A DNA stretch of 64,000 nucleotides from DASYXZ01 sp035946625 (GTDB taxonomy: Bacteria > Acidobacteriota > Terriglobia > UBA7540), in NCBI GenBank assembly GCA_035946625.1, contig DASYZE010000051.1:1-64000 (forward strand). The letters are read 5' to 3'. The notes below the pieces were generated by a model. The model was given only the letters and a program-made list of their open reading frames with translations. It was not told the DNA's origin and made no database searches. Position numbers and translations under genes: made by a program. Below, piece after piece: positions 25,207-34,431 of this stretch (position 1 is its first letter; every line of letters starts with the position of its first letter).

Positions 25207-25899
25207 TTATTCCGTGGGCGGCGCTTGACCCACCACTACAACGGAAAGGTTCAAGGGTTGCGCTTGTCCCGCTGCCGTCTTGCTCTGCGCCAGTGCCGAG
25301 AGCACGGTGTACCCCTGGCTATCCTGGGTGACACTGGCGGCCGGACCGGTGCCCGCCGGGTCCATTTCCAGAATCGCAGGATGATTGGTGCCGGACGCCA
25401 GCTTACTCAATTTCACCAGATCCTGAAGCGAAAAGATCGCACTTAGATTAGTATCTTGAGCCACCGGGCTCATCACCAGGAAATCGCGGGTGGGATTCAC
25501 TCCCATGTGATTCCCATCCTGCGGCGTTTGGCCGTAGCGAAGGGTGTAGTATCCGGGCTTGATGGCCTGGCCGCGAAAGTCGGAGGACTTGGTAGGAAAA
25601 TGGATCGCGCCTACCAGCGCGCTAACTGCGAGATTCCCGTACATCACGTCGGGCGAAGAGTTTGTGGTTGCCGTCAGGGGGATGGCGTTGCCCAGCCAGA
25701 TTTCGCAGACCGTGGCGCCGGAAGAATCAATCACTTTCGATCCCTGCGGCTGAAGCATGGCCGCTAGCGCCGCGGGAATATCCGCGCCGGCGGGAAGGGA
25801 GGCGGGTTCGACCTTGTAGCCTCCTTGAGCGAATGCTGCCGCGGAAACAAGAAGCGGAGCCGCCAGGAAGATCCCCATCAATCCAATTCGTCTCAACAT
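25207..25899 (-). CDS. Exported protein of unknown function
   Basis: 230 residues with a clear signal peptide (MLRRIGLMGIFLAAPLLVSA, cleaved near AFAQ). The mature part resembles small secreted proteins of Acidobacteria and relatives that carry a PGYYTLRYGQTPQDGNHMGV stretch followed by RDFLVMSPVAQD; the family has no function known to me. The C-terminus is beta-rich and proline-poor, without membrane anchor. It is the first of two exported proteins likely sharing a transcript with 24711-25196. Confidence 0.62.
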   Translation of the reverse strand: MLRRIGLMGIFLAAPLLVSAAAFAQGGYKVEPASLPAGADIPAALAAMLQPQGSKVIDSSGATVCEIWLGNAIPLTATTNSSPDVMYGNLAVSALVGAIHFPTKSSDFRGQAIKPGYYTLRYGQTPQDGNHMGVNPTRDFLVMSPVAQDTNLSAIFSLQDLVKLSKLASGTNHPAILEMDPAGTGPAASVTQDSQGYTVLSALAQSKTAAGQAQPLNLSVVVVGQAPPTE

Positions 25900-25976
25900 G
25901 AATGCGTCTCCAGAATTAATTTGGCCCCCGCTTTATGAGATGCATTGACCTGGCGATTCGTTAACAAAAACAAAAA

Positions 25977-25999
25977 GCGGGGAGAAACCTTCTCCCCGC
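25977..25999 (-). terminator. Intrinsic terminator for the DUF1326 gene
   Basis: Ten-base arms GCGGGGAGAA / TTCTCCCCGC with a three-base loop. On the minus strand the hairpin is followed by TTTTTGTTTTTG. It lies downstream of the gene at 26112-26777, which it should terminate. Confidence 0.85.
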
Positions 26000-26111
26000 A
26001 GATTCTAATCCCGAGTGTGCAGGATTCGGCGGAAAATTGCGCGCCCGCGCCCGTCGTGTTGCCCATGCTGCCGCCACGGCCGCACTGGCTGGGAGCCGCG
26101 AATCGGCGGAA

Positions 26112-26777
26112 TTAAAGGCTGAAGGTACCCACAAACGCGCTGCGAGTATCCTCGCGCGTCCAAACCTCACCCAGACCTTTACCGGCAAATCCTTCCTCTA
26201 AAGTAAAGGCGGGCATGGAGTGGGCCAACTTAGTGAGCGGCGGATAATAGACCGATTCGTTTCCGCACAGATGATCGGCGTCGCAAATGCCGCGGGTCTT
26301 GATGTGGGCCAGCTTTCCGGCCGTCAGGGTGACACTGCCGTGCATTTCTCCCATATCGAGCCTGATGGGCGCGGCATCCACCCGCACCACGTGGGCGAGC
26401 AGGGGGCCGCCCATCGACCTGGCAAAAGCCTGAAGGGCCGCGCGCTGCGAACCATTGGCGCGTTCGTCCACAATCAAAACCGATTTGGCGGGATAGGGAT
26501 TGTGGAATTCGTCGCCCAGGGTTGAATGGGCGAGGACGACGGCCATCACGCTCAGGCCATCCAAATTGACCCCGTCAAAACTGCCCTGATTCACGCGCCA
26601 TGCCATCATGGCCTGCTTGCCTTCAAGGTTCACTTCCGAATTGGCAAAACACGGTCCGGTGTAAATGTCCGAGCTGCGAACCTCCACATAGTCGCCCTTC
26701 ATGGCCGCACTTGCCGAGATCACTGCGCCCGCCATTACCAGGAGAGACACAATGCCGATTGCAAAATACTTCTTCAT
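26112..26777 (-). CDS. Exported DUF1326-family protein
   Basis: 221 residues with a signal peptide (MKKYFAIGIVSLLVMAGAVI, cleavage near ASA) and AGGGAGGT upstream of the start. The mature part matches DUF1326: YVEVRSSDIYTGPCFANSEV, then MMAWRVNQGSFDGVNLDGLS and VLIVDERANGSQRAALQAFA. Conserved cysteines (GPCFAN; CDADHLCGNE) suggest metal binding, but the function is unknown. It has its own terminator and appears to be a single-gene unit. Confidence 0.78.
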   Translation of the reverse strand: MKKYFAIGIVSLLVMAGAVISASAAMKGDYVEVRSSDIYTGPCFANSEVNLEGKQAMMAWRVNQGSFDGVNLDGLSVMAVVLAHSTLGDEFHNPYPAKSVLIVDERANGSQRAALQAFARSMGGPLLAHVVRVDAAPIRLDMGEMHGSVTLTAGKLAHIKTRGICDADHLCGNESVYYPPLTKLAHSMPAFTLEEGFAGKGLGEVWTREDTRSAFVGTFSL

Positions 26778-26987
26778 GTGAATACCTCCCTGAAAAGTCT
26801 TATGCCCGATTACGATTATAGCGCTCCATCTCGCCGTGTTTCAAGCGGGTGGAAATAACTCATTTAATTGGATGCGCTTCGGGATGACAAAGTAACCCAA
26901 GAACGTGGGGAACAGATCATTCAAATATTTTATCGCACGTATTGCGAAAACAGATTGGGCAAGGAATGAGGAACCTTGGGAAAATAT

Positions 26988-27224
26988 CTAAAAATCGCCC
27001 CTCTGCTCAGAAACCAGATCTGCGCCCGTAACCTTGGCAACTTTGTTGCCATAGATAGCTTTGAGGATAGCCATAAAATCGGGCGGGCGCTTCTGTTTCT
27101 TCGAGATTTTGGCGGGGGATTTAACTGCAATCTTTTTCAACGCTTCAGCAGCACGATGTTCGTCTGGACGTTGCACGAAGCTTTTGTTTTTCTTGCGCCG
27201 ATGGGGAGCATTCTTGGCTGGCAA
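26988..27224 (-). CDS. Small basic protein, doubtful
   Basis: A 78-residue frame with a TTG start at 27224 and AAGGAA close upstream. The N-terminal half is very rich in Lys and Arg (HRRKKNKS, KKIAVKSPAKISKKQKR), the end more ordinary (FMAILKAIYGNKVAKVTGAD). It could be a small nucleic acid-binding protein or an antitoxin relic, but the non-ATG start and low complexity make it uncertain. The bases around it (26778-26987) show nothing else. Confidence 0.35.
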   Translation of the reverse strand: MPAKNAPHRRKKNKSFVQRPDEHRAAEALKKIAVKSPAKISKKQKRPPDFMAILKAIYGNKVAKVTGADLVSEQRGDF

Positions 27225-27280
27225 AAGTTTCCTTTACAGATGTCTTTTTGCGACTGAAATTCTTAGATACCTGCTTGCTC

Positions 27281-27499
27281 CTACACCGCCTCGAAGCACT
27301 CGCGCTCGGCCTTGCACCCGGAAGGCTCCGCCACCTGCCCATCGGGACCGAGAACGTTCTGGGTGTGGCTGCACCAATAGATGCCGCTGCCGGTTTCGGT
27401 CATCTTGAATTCCTCGCCGGTGTCAATGAACATTTCCTTGCAGCGGAGGCGCCGGCAATGTCCGGTAAGGGTTTCCTGGAGATTAATCGGTTCAGACAT
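27281..27499 (-). CDS. Small Cys-rich protein coupled to the molybdenum oxidoreductase operon
   Basis: 72 residues, no signal peptide. The ATG at 27499 sits two bases after the TAG of the FAD subunit gene, with GAGGAGGC reading as its ribosome site, so translation is probably coupled. Five cysteines lie as C15-x4-C20, C43 and C62-x5-C68 (CRRLRCKEMF, WCSHTQ, CKAERECF), a set that could bind a metal or an iron-sulfur cluster. I know no family. Position suggests a helper for cofactor insertion or electron transfer, an inference only. Confidence 0.6.
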   Translation of the reverse strand: MSEPINLQETLTGHCRRLRCKEMFIDTGEEFKMTETGSGIYWCSHTQNVLGPDGQVAEPSGCKAERECFEAV

Positions 27500-27501
27500 G
27501 A

Positions 27502-28506
27502 CTATGCCTCCTCGTGTTCTTCACGCCCGCCCTGGGCGGCCTTCATGATGGCCCGCTTGACGGCCACTCGCGCCAATTGGACTTTGTACTTGTTTTTGCT
27601 GAGAGGCGAAGCTTTGCTGACCGCCGCTTTGCCTGCCGCGTCCGCCGATTCTTCCGTGATGGATTTACCCGCCATCGCTTCCCCAGCCTCGGGCGAAGGC
27701 CAGGGCGTGGGGGCCACGTGTCCCAGAACGATGCGGGCGCTCTTGACAGTTTTTCCGCTCATATGGAGCACGGCAGCCGCCTGCACCAGCGGCCAGTCCA
27801 ACCCTTCTTTTTGCTCCACCGAATACCATCCGGTCTTCGCTCCGTGCAAGGGCGGCACCGTCACTTCGGTGACAATTTCGTTGGGTTTCAGCGCGTGCTC
27901 GCGGTCATCGGTGCTTTTGGGGATGACATAAAATTGGTCGAGCGGCATTTCGCGTGGCCCATCCGGCCCCAACAATTTCACCTTGGCGTCGAGCGCGATT
28001 AATACCACTGCCATGCTCGAAGGGCTGACGAAGTAGGCCGGCCCGTCGTTGCCCAAAATGGCGTGATATCTGTTGTCGCCATCGGGCACCAAGGGCTTGC
28101 CGTTATCCTGCGCCAGAAGTCCGTAACCGGCGCGGTAGTACCAGCAGCGGGGCCGCTGGCAAAGGTTGCCCCCCACCGTACCCACGTTGCGGATTTGGGG
28201 GCTGCCCACATCATTGGCCACGTCCACCAGCACAGGATAAGCGCGCCGCACCTGGGCATTGTGTGCCAGGTCGTTGAGCGTGACCATGCAGCCGATGCTC
28301 AGCCCCTCGCCGGCGCTCACCTTCACGGTTTGAAACTCCTTAACCGCATGCAGGCTCACCACCCGTTTGGGCGAAGAGACAAAATCTTTGGTGCGGTCCA
28401 GCAAGTCGGTCCCGCCGGCCAGAACCTCCGCGTCATCCCAATTGCTCCCCAGCAACTTAACGGCGTTTTCCTTGGTTGTGGGTCTTGCGTATTCAAACGG
28501 TTGCAT
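27502..28506 (-). CDS. FAD-binding subunit of xanthine/aldehyde oxidoreductase
   Basis: 334 residues with AGGAGGAC upstream of ATG 28506. The flavin subunit of a molybdenum hydroxylase. The FAD loop LAGGTDLLD (about 31-39) and the second FAD site TVGGNLCQRPRCWYYR (about 110-125) are present. The latter contains two cysteines and resembles PaoB/YagS of E. coli, whose FAD subunit carries an extra iron-sulfur cluster; the other cysteines of that cluster are not obvious here. It lies between the molybdopterin subunit gene (18 bases upstream) and a small Cys-rich gene. Confidence 0.86.
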   Translation of the reverse strand: MQPFEYARPTTKENAVKLLGSNWDDAEVLAGGTDLLDRTKDFVSSPKRVVSLHAVKEFQTVKVSAGEGLSIGCMVTLNDLAHNAQVRRAYPVLVDVANDVGSPQIRNVGTVGGNLCQRPRCWYYRAGYGLLAQDNGKPLVPDGDNRYHAILGNDGPAYFVSPSSMAVVLIALDAKVKLLGPDGPREMPLDQFYVIPKSTDDREHALKPNEIVTEVTVPPLHGAKTGWYSVEQKEGLDWPLVQAAAVLHMSGKTVKSARIVLGHVAPTPWPSPEAGEAMAGKSITEESADAAGKAAVSKASPLSKNKYKVQLARVAVKRAIMKAAQGGREEHEEA

Positions 28507-28523
28507 CAGCCCTGTCCTCCTGG

Positions 28524-30680
28524 TTAAGCTTTCTCAAGCGCGGCCAGCACTTTATCCGGGGTCAACGGAAGAGTGGGCACGCGGACTCCGATGGCGTTGG
28601 CCACCGCATTGGAAATGGCCGCGCCGGGTGAAATCACCGGAGGCTCGCCCAGCCCGATCACACCGCGTTCGTCGTAGCCCGGCCCCGTCATCATGTGGAC
28701 GGTAAAGTCGCCCACGTCGGCGATGGTGGCGAGTTTGTAAAACTCCATGTTGGGATTCAACATCCGCCCGGTCTGGTGGTCCATGATCTTTTCTTCATAG
28801 AGCGCGTAGCTGACGCCCATAATCAGAGCGCCGTAAACCTGGCTTTCGGCAGTCTTCATGTCAATGATCAGGCCGCAATCCTGCACTGCGATGATTCGGT
28901 TCATTTTTACGATGCCCGTTTCCGTGTCCACCGAGACGTCGGCAATCTGCACCCCGCCCACCCCGCTGTCATTAAGTTTGCAGGGTGAATTGCGGGCTTG
29001 TTCACCCTCGGCTACCACGGGCTTTACGCCCAGCTTGGCGCAGGCTTGCTTCCACGTCAGGCTCTTTGTCGCGTTGCCTTTCACGCGAACATGCCCGTCT
29101 ACGGCTTCCAAATCTTCTGGCTTTGAGCCCAGGCTGGGAGCCACCACGGCGAAAAGGGCATCCCGAGCATTTACCGAGCCGCGCCGCGTGTGCCCGGACA
29201 CGCCGCCCACCGTGGTGCTACCGCCCGAAGGGCCGTCCGGCGGGTAATGGCTGTCACCAATCATCACTTTCACCGCTTCCAGAGGCAGTCCAAGCGTTTC
29301 CGCCACCACGATGTTGATGACGGTGCGTGTGCCTGTGCCGAGGTCCTGGCTCCCGGTCTTCACTTCCACCGAACCATCGGGTTGGATAGTGACTTGGCAC
29401 TTGCCGTTGTGGGGAGCGCCGCCCCATGTGTGCATCGAAACGCCCATGCCGCGCTTGATGTGGCCGGAAGTCTTGTCGCCGCGCGGGTGCCAGTTCTTCT
29501 TCCAATCGGCAAGCTCTGCGGCCTTGGTTAATTCTTCGCGATAGGTCTTGGCCAGCACCGCGTTGGGCGCCAAGTCCGCATTCTTCATCAAAAATTCAAT
29601 GGGATCCATGTTCAGCTTGGCGGCCAGATCCTCAAAAGCAGACATGGTGATGAGGGCTGCCTGAGGATGGTTGGGAGCGCGCCAGGCGCGGCTGGGCCCG
29701 ATGTTGGTGCTGACGAATGTATGCGTGCGCGCCCGGTTGGGAAACTTATCGTGGAAAACGTAAGGAATGGGCGGCACGCCGCTGCCGCCAACGCCGCCCG
29801 TGCCCCAAGATTCGGACTGCCAGGCCACAAGGGTTCCATCTTTCTTCGCCCCCACTTTGACTTTGGCGTAGGCGGATGGCCGCGCCCCGGCAACCAGGAG
29901 TTCAGCGTTCCGTTCCAGCATCAATTTCACGGCTTTGCCCTCGGCATCTTTGGAAAGGCCGGCGCACGCCAGCCCCCAACGATCGGCGGCAAACTTGCTC
30001 CCAAAGCCGCCCCCAACGTAATTGCAAATAATGTTGACGTTGTTGGGAGAAATTTTCATACCTTCGGCAAATTGTCCCCCAATGGCCGAGACGCCTTGAG
30101 TCGAGGCCCATACTTTCAGGTTTTCCGGGTCCGTCCATTCCGCCACTTGCCCGTGCGTTTCCAGGCAGCAGTGAGTGATCACCGGAATCCCGTAATAACC
30201 TTCCGAGATGACCACGTCCGACCCTTGAAACGCCCCGTCCGGGTCGCCGGCTTTTTCCGTAACCGCGGGCTTGGTAAATCCGCTGGCCCCACTCAGATCT
30301 TCTTCCTTGACGAGGAAGGGCATCTGCTCGTATGCCACCTTGATCTTGCGGGCAGCGTCTTCAGCCGCTTCCTCGGAGGTGGCGGCCACTGCGGCAATCT
30401 CATCGCCTTCCCATTGGATTTCCTTCCCGGGGCCCTGAATCACTCGCACCGCCTTCACGCCGGGCATCTTCTCCGCCTCGGAGGTGTCCACCGAGGTAAT
30501 TTTGGCGTGGGCATAGGGACAGCGTACGACTTTGGCGAAAAGCATTCCGGGGCGATTAATGTCAAAGGAATATTTCGCCTGCCCGCTGGATTTCATGCCG
30601 CCGTCAATGCGCTTGATCCGCTTGCCGATCAGCTTTCTTTTTTCCGGCGCCGGCCAATCGTATTTGCAGGGCGTTGCCAT
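28524..30680 (-). CDS. Molybdopterin-binding subunit of xanthine/aldehyde oxidoreductase
   Basis: 718 residues, the short form typical of PaoC/YagR-like catalytic subunits. It hydroxylates an aldehyde or N-heterocycle at the Mo centre. Landmarks: the N-terminal fold IGKRIKRIDGGMKSSGQAKY, cofactor contacts YVGGGFGSKF and DLGTGTRTVI, STTVGGVSGHTRRG, and the catalytic Glu in GLGEPPVISPGAA (about residue 679). No signal peptide is present; in this family the complex is carried across the membrane by the Tat signal of the 2Fe-2S subunit encoded upstream. Substrate cannot be deduced. A family A repeat lies between this gene and the upstream one. Confidence 0.88.
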   Translation of the reverse strand: MATPCKYDWPAPEKRKLIGKRIKRIDGGMKSSGQAKYSFDINRPGMLFAKVVRCPYAHAKITSVDTSEAEKMPGVKAVRVIQGPGKEIQWEGDEIAAVAATSEEAAEDAARKIKVAYEQMPFLVKEEDLSGASGFTKPAVTEKAGDPDGAFQGSDVVISEGYYGIPVITHCCLETHGQVAEWTDPENLKVWASTQGVSAIGGQFAEGMKISPNNVNIICNYVGGGFGSKFAADRWGLACAGLSKDAEGKAVKLMLERNAELLVAGARPSAYAKVKVGAKKDGTLVAWQSESWGTGGVGGSGVPPIPYVFHDKFPNRARTHTFVSTNIGPSRAWRAPNHPQAALITMSAFEDLAAKLNMDPIEFLMKNADLAPNAVLAKTYREELTKAAELADWKKNWHPRGDKTSGHIKRGMGVSMHTWGGAPHNGKCQVTIQPDGSVEVKTGSQDLGTGTRTVINIVVAETLGLPLEAVKVMIGDSHYPPDGPSGGSTTVGGVSGHTRRGSVNARDALFAVVAPSLGSKPEDLEAVDGHVRVKGNATKSLTWKQACAKLGVKPVVAEGEQARNSPCKLNDSGVGGVQIADVSVDTETGIVKMNRIIAVQDCGLIIDMKTAESQVYGALIMGVSYALYEEKIMDHQTGRMLNPNMEFYKLATIADVGDFTVHMMTGPGYDERGVIGLGEPPVISPGAAISNAVANAIGVRVPTLPLTPDKVLAALEKA

Positions 30681-30701
30681 ATGCTCTCTCCCATGATCGT
30701 T

Positions 30702-30751
30702 GTAGAGCCGTCCTTCAGGGCGGCACCTGCCGGGCTAAAGCCCGGCGCTAC
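30702..30751. repeat. Family A palindromic repeat between oxidoreductase genes
   Basis: 50 bases beginning GTAGAGCCGTCCTTCAGGGC and ending AGCCCGGCGCTAC; 46 of 50 positions match the copy at 19174-19223. It occupies almost all of the 83-base gap between the 2Fe-2S and molybdopterin subunit genes, where its hairpins could tune relative expression. Confidence 0.85.
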
Positions 30752-30763
30752 GAATAAAAAGTT

Positions 30764-31411
30764 CTACGCTTTCGCTGACCTTGCGCCTTTGCTCGCATCC
30801 AGCGCGGCTTGCTTCAACCCGTGATAGGTGCCGCAGCGGCAAATGTTCCCGCTCAGCCCTTCATTCACCTCTTCAAGCTTCGCGTGCGGATGCTTGGTCA
30901 CAAATTCCTTGCAAGCCATCATAAATCCCGGAGTGCAGAAGCCGCACTGTTGTGCGTCATTATCCCAAAAAGCGCTCATCACGGGATCCAGGTGGTCGCC
31001 GTGCGAAAAGCTCTCGATGGTCGTGATGTTATGCCCCTGCGCCTCGATGGCCAACATGCTGCAAGCGTAAATCGCTTTTCCATCCACGATCATGGTGCAG
31101 GCGCCGCAGGTTCCCCGGTCGCACACACGCTTGGCCCCGGTGATGTCCAATTGATTGCGCAGCGCGTCCAGAAGGGTGACGCGCGGTTCCACGCTCAGTT
31201 GGTGCGCGGCGCCGTTGATCTTGAGGGTAATCGGCACACTGCCGGGTCCCAGAATGTCGGTGTCCGGAGCGGGCGCGGCTTGGGCCAGCGTTTGGCCTCC
31301 CACCAGCATTCCACCCGATACCGCCACGCCGGCGCCGCGCAGAAAATCGCGCCGTGTCAAGGCGAGTTTTTCCGCTTTCATTTTTTGTGGTTTGGCTTTT
31401 TTACCCTTCAT
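30764..31411 (-). CDS. Tat-exported 2Fe-2S subunit of xanthine/aldehyde oxidoreductase
   Basis: 215 residues with GAGGAGC upstream of ATG 31411. The twin-arginine signal LTRRDFLRGAGVAVSGGML (about 18-36) shows export of the folded complex, as for PaoA/YagT. The two iron-sulfur clusters are visible: CDRGTCGACTMIVDG plus a later YAC (plant-type ferredoxin fold), and CGFCTPGFMMAC plus GNICRCGTY (helical fold). First gene of the operon 2Fe-2S, Mo, FAD, small Cys-rich protein. TatA and TatC are encoded 4.4 kb away in this window. Confidence 0.9.
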   Translation of the reverse strand: MKGKKAKPQKMKAEKLALTRRDFLRGAGVAVSGGMLVGGQTLAQAAPAPDTDILGPGSVPITLKINGAAHQLSVEPRVTLLDALRNQLDITGAKRVCDRGTCGACTMIVDGKAIYACSMLAIEAQGHNITTIESFSHGDHLDPVMSAFWDNDAQQCGFCTPGFMMACKEFVTKHPHAKLEEVNEGLSGNICRCGTYHGLKQAALDASKGARSAKA

Positions 31412-31713
31412 GTTTTGCTCCTCGATAATCTTCCTTGTGCTCTGGAAGCGGCCTAACTGTCATTCCTGCGCAAACGGGAATCCATTCCCAAGCCTTTCTG
31501 AAGAAACTGAACTTTACCTTCGCGGCTTCCAAATTGCAAGCGATTGCCGCGCCCAAAATTCCACACCCACTTGAAGACCTTGAACGAGCGAATTATATCA
31601 CCCGATTTCTTGGAATGGGCAAGCTTTTTGCCGTGAGAAAACAAATTTCCCTGAAGAGGTGTTTTGCGGGCCCTGAGTCGGCGTCGCGTGGTCCATTTCT
31701 GCCAGCTTCCCGC
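31412..31713. other. Intergenic region with one family B repeat unit
   Basis: About 300 bases between the oxidoreductase operon and the GH2 gene, both on the minus strand. It contains a single GTCATTCCTGCGCAAACGGG unit (31459-31484) and should include the operon promoter. No gene is visible; the reading frames there translate the repeat or lack ribosome sites. Confidence 0.5.
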
Positions 31714-33681
31714 CTACGTTTTCCACTTCGAACGCAGGAAGTGCGCCGCCATTTTGGGTGTCCGGTCGCGCGTCAGGACGCCTTTTTGATTCATGCCCTG
31801 GGCGCGCACGATGCTCTGACCGGTCTTGAAATTGGCAAAGTTCCAGACGTGAAATCCCGCCATAAAAGGCCGCTGCCCCACTACTTCGAGATACCGGCGC
31901 AGATATTCCACCTGGTATTCTTCCGTCCACATTTGGGCGGGCGTGGCGTGGGTCCCGGCGATCGCCTCCGCTCCGCATTCCGTGATGACGATGGGTTTGC
32001 GCAACTGGTCGTGGACAGAGTCAAGTTCCTTTCCCAGGGCGGTGGCAGCCTCATCCAACCGCCCACCGAGCGAATACCAGCCGAAGTAGAGGTTGAGGCA
32101 CGCGACATCCGCCAGCGCAATCCATTCGCGCGGCCCTCCTTGAACGCTGGTGAAAGTGGCGGGCCGAGTGCTATCGCGAAGATGAGCGCGTTCGAAGAGC
32201 TTGGTAAAAAATGCACTACCCGCTTCCACGCCTTTAGGATTGCGGCCTCCCGCCATGATATTCCCGGGCGATGGCTCATTGGCCACCGACCAGATGACGA
32301 CACTGGGATGATTTTTGTCGCGCGCGATGAGGTCGTCAATATCCCGCAGGCATTGGGCCTGTCGCTTCGCGATATTCTCGTCCCCGTCGGAAAAGCTCAT
32401 GCCCACGGCGGGAATTTCGTCAATGATGAGGAATCCCTCACGGTCCGCTATCTCCATGGCCTCGTCCGAGTAAGGATAGTGTGAGGTGCGGTAGGAATTA
32501 GCGCCCATCCACTTCAGGAGCTCGGCGTCGCGCACCACCAGCGGCACATTCAGGCCCCGCCCGTTGATGGGAAAATCTTCATGCTTGGCAAATCCTTTCA
32601 GGAAGATGGGCTGGCCGTTCAAAAGCAATTGGTCGCCGCGGACTTCAACGGTACGGATTCCAATCTTCAGGCTGTAAGTGTCGAGTGTTTTCTCGACAGC
32701 GGCGAGAGATAAATGGAGCGGATAAAGATGAGGCGAAGCAGGGCTCCAGACCTTCGCGCCCGGAACGCGCAACGTGGCGCTGGCCTGCCCGTCTTGAAAT
32801 TGCAAGTCGGCTTCCACGCTGTCAGCGCCGGCTTCGAGCCGAGCTTTGCCCGCTCCATTCCAGCCGCTACTGGCCGTAGTTTTCAGATCCACGATGCCGG
32901 TCGAGCCGTCCATTTTGGTTACGGCCGTGACGTCTACAATCGCAATCTTTGGCACAGAAATGATTTCGACCTGACGATGAATTCCGCCATAGGGGAAGAA
33001 ATCGTAATGCGTGGCGGGGTAGCCGGTAAAGAGACCCAGCCCGGAGCCGCCGCCGGGAGGTACTCGGGTTGGCGATTGAATGTTCTCCACTCGCACGGCG
33101 ATGAGGTTGGGCCTGTCCCACACTATTTTTTCGCTCAGGTCGAAGGCGAAAGGCAGATGCCCCCCTTCATGTCCGCCCAGCGGCTGGCCATTCAGCCAGA
33201 CCCGTGCGCTGTAATTGACCGAAGCGAAGTAAAGGAGAATTTGCTGTCCTCGCCACGCCGGCGGAACCCAGGCCTCGCGCGCATACCATGCCGGGCCCAT
33301 GTAATCCTGGGCGTCATCAAACAGGTCGTTCCAACTGCACGGCACGGCGATGGTCCGTGGAGAAGGCAGCGCACGGAACCACTCACTCTTTTCCCCCGCG
33401 TCCTCCGGATCCAGTTGGAACTGCCAGAATCCCGAAAGGTCGGTGAGGTTGCGGTACAGGTTCTGCTGCGGGCGCAGCAACCCGCCCGAAGGGCGCAGAG
33501 ACGGAGGCATTGGCGGCCTGCCCGCCTCGGGATCTTTCTGCGCCGGGGAAGCAGCTTCGCCGGTTAAGACGCCCGCCGCGCCTGCCCCGGCTGTGGTCAG
33601 CAGAAATTCGCGTCGTGCCATCTTCCCCGATCGAAGTTCAAATCCTGCGGTGACTTGAGATTTTTCATCAAATGATTTCAT
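31714..33681 (-). CDS. Tat-exported GH2 glycoside hydrolase
   Basis: 655 residues from the ATG at 33681, which has CAGGGGG upstream; the earlier start at 33882 adds 67 unlikely residues. The signal MARREFLLTTAGAGAAGVLT is a twin-arginine type. The GH2 layout follows: jelly-roll sugar-binding domain (FWQFQLDPEDAGEKSEW, later VNYSARVWLNGQPLGGHEGG), an immunoglobulin-like domain, then the barrel with FLKGFAKHEDFPINGRG. The acid/base Glu lies in VIWSVANEPSPG (about 467) and the nucleophile Glu in VITECGAEAIAG (about 567). This fits beta-glucuronidase, beta-galactosidase or a close relative; substrate is undetermined. Confidence 0.87.
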   Translation of the reverse strand: MKSFDEKSQVTAGFELRSGKMARREFLLTTAGAGAAGVLTGEAASPAQKDPEAGRPPMPPSLRPSGGLLRPQQNLYRNLTDLSGFWQFQLDPEDAGEKSEWFRALPSPRTIAVPCSWNDLFDDAQDYMGPAWYAREAWVPPAWRGQQILLYFASVNYSARVWLNGQPLGGHEGGHLPFAFDLSEKIVWDRPNLIAVRVENIQSPTRVPPGGGSGLGLFTGYPATHYDFFPYGGIHRQVEIISVPKIAIVDVTAVTKMDGSTGIVDLKTTASSGWNGAGKARLEAGADSVEADLQFQDGQASATLRVPGAKVWSPASPHLYPLHLSLAAVEKTLDTYSLKIGIRTVEVRGDQLLLNGQPIFLKGFAKHEDFPINGRGLNVPLVVRDAELLKWMGANSYRTSHYPYSDEAMEIADREGFLIIDEIPAVGMSFSDGDENIAKRQAQCLRDIDDLIARDKNHPSVVIWSVANEPSPGNIMAGGRNPKGVEAGSAFFTKLFERAHLRDSTRPATFTSVQGGPREWIALADVACLNLYFGWYSLGGRLDEAATALGKELDSVHDQLRKPIVITECGAEAIAGTHATPAQMWTEEYQVEYLRRYLEVVGQRPFMAGFHVWNFANFKTGQSIVRAQGMNQKGVLTRDRTPKMAAHFLRSKWKT

Positions 33682-33889
33682 GTAAGCCCCCTGGGTTATA
33701 GTTTGTACGCGGCGAGCCCCCACTCCATTTCGTGAAAACGACCCGTCTTGAACCAGCATGAAAATAAAACATCCCGTCCCGTTTTGCGGGTTGAGATTTT
33801 TTCCCCCTCGGTCAATTGTTTCATAAATCTGAACAGGAAAGTATACGACTTCCGAGATCTGACCCTGTAAGAAAGTAAGCATAGATTTT

Positions 33890-34219
33890 ATGGCGCGCGT
33901 GGGCGATGAATTCTATTCTGTCCTGCCTTTTGTCTTGTCAGCCGACTATTTTATTGCGGATAATCCAGGCGTGCCACGCCCGGGTCGAATTTTAGCCATT
34001 ATTTTCGGGATATTGATTTTCATTGCAGGAGCGAACCTTGGCGTCCCGGCCATCGGAACGCTCATTCGATATTACGTCTACGCCCGCCCGCACCTAACGC
34101 AAAACTTTCCAGCAGGCGGCGTGGCCCTCGCATCACCGGTTTTCGGCCTGGTCGTAAATTCCCTACTCGGATTAATTCTCGCGGCAGCGGGGATTGCTCT
34201 GGTGAAACGATTTCGTTAG
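33890..34219 (+). CDS. Small membrane protein, unknown
   Basis: 109 residues with two membrane segments: RILAIIFGILIFIAGANLGV (about 33-52) and SPVFGLVVNSLLGLILAAAG (about 82-101). The loop between them has RYYVYARPHLTQNFPAG. No family is recognised and no clear ribosome site precedes ATG 33890, so the start may be further in. It diverges from the GH2 gene with about 200 bases between the chosen starts. Confidence 0.5.
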   Translation: MARVGDEFYSVLPFVLSADYFIADNPGVPRPGRILAIIFGILIFIAGANLGVPAIGTLIRYYVYARPHLTQNFPAGGVALASPVFGLVVNSLLGLILAAAGIALVKRFR

Positions 34220-34431
34220 GCGCTTCCCAATTGAACGATATTAGTTTGGCGTGTTATTGTAGGCTTGGTTGGCTGCCGCAGGCGCCGGCAAAATGCGGGA
34301 AGCGCCCTCGCTCGGCGAGTCGCAGCGCATGATGTTATAAAAGCGCGTTGCCTCCTTGTGCGGCACGGCGCCCGAATCGGACTGGGCTAAATGTGTCATT
34401 GCAGGAACCATGCTAATCTTAGGATTGCTGA

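Noticed and set aside
29667..30824. 385-residue frame on the plus strand
   Set aside because: Lies antisense to the molybdopterin subunit gene, whose motifs are unmistakable; the translation has no family likeness.
31435..32484. 349-residue frame on the plus strand
   Set aside because: Antisense to the GH2 gene, which has catalytic motifs and a Tat signal.
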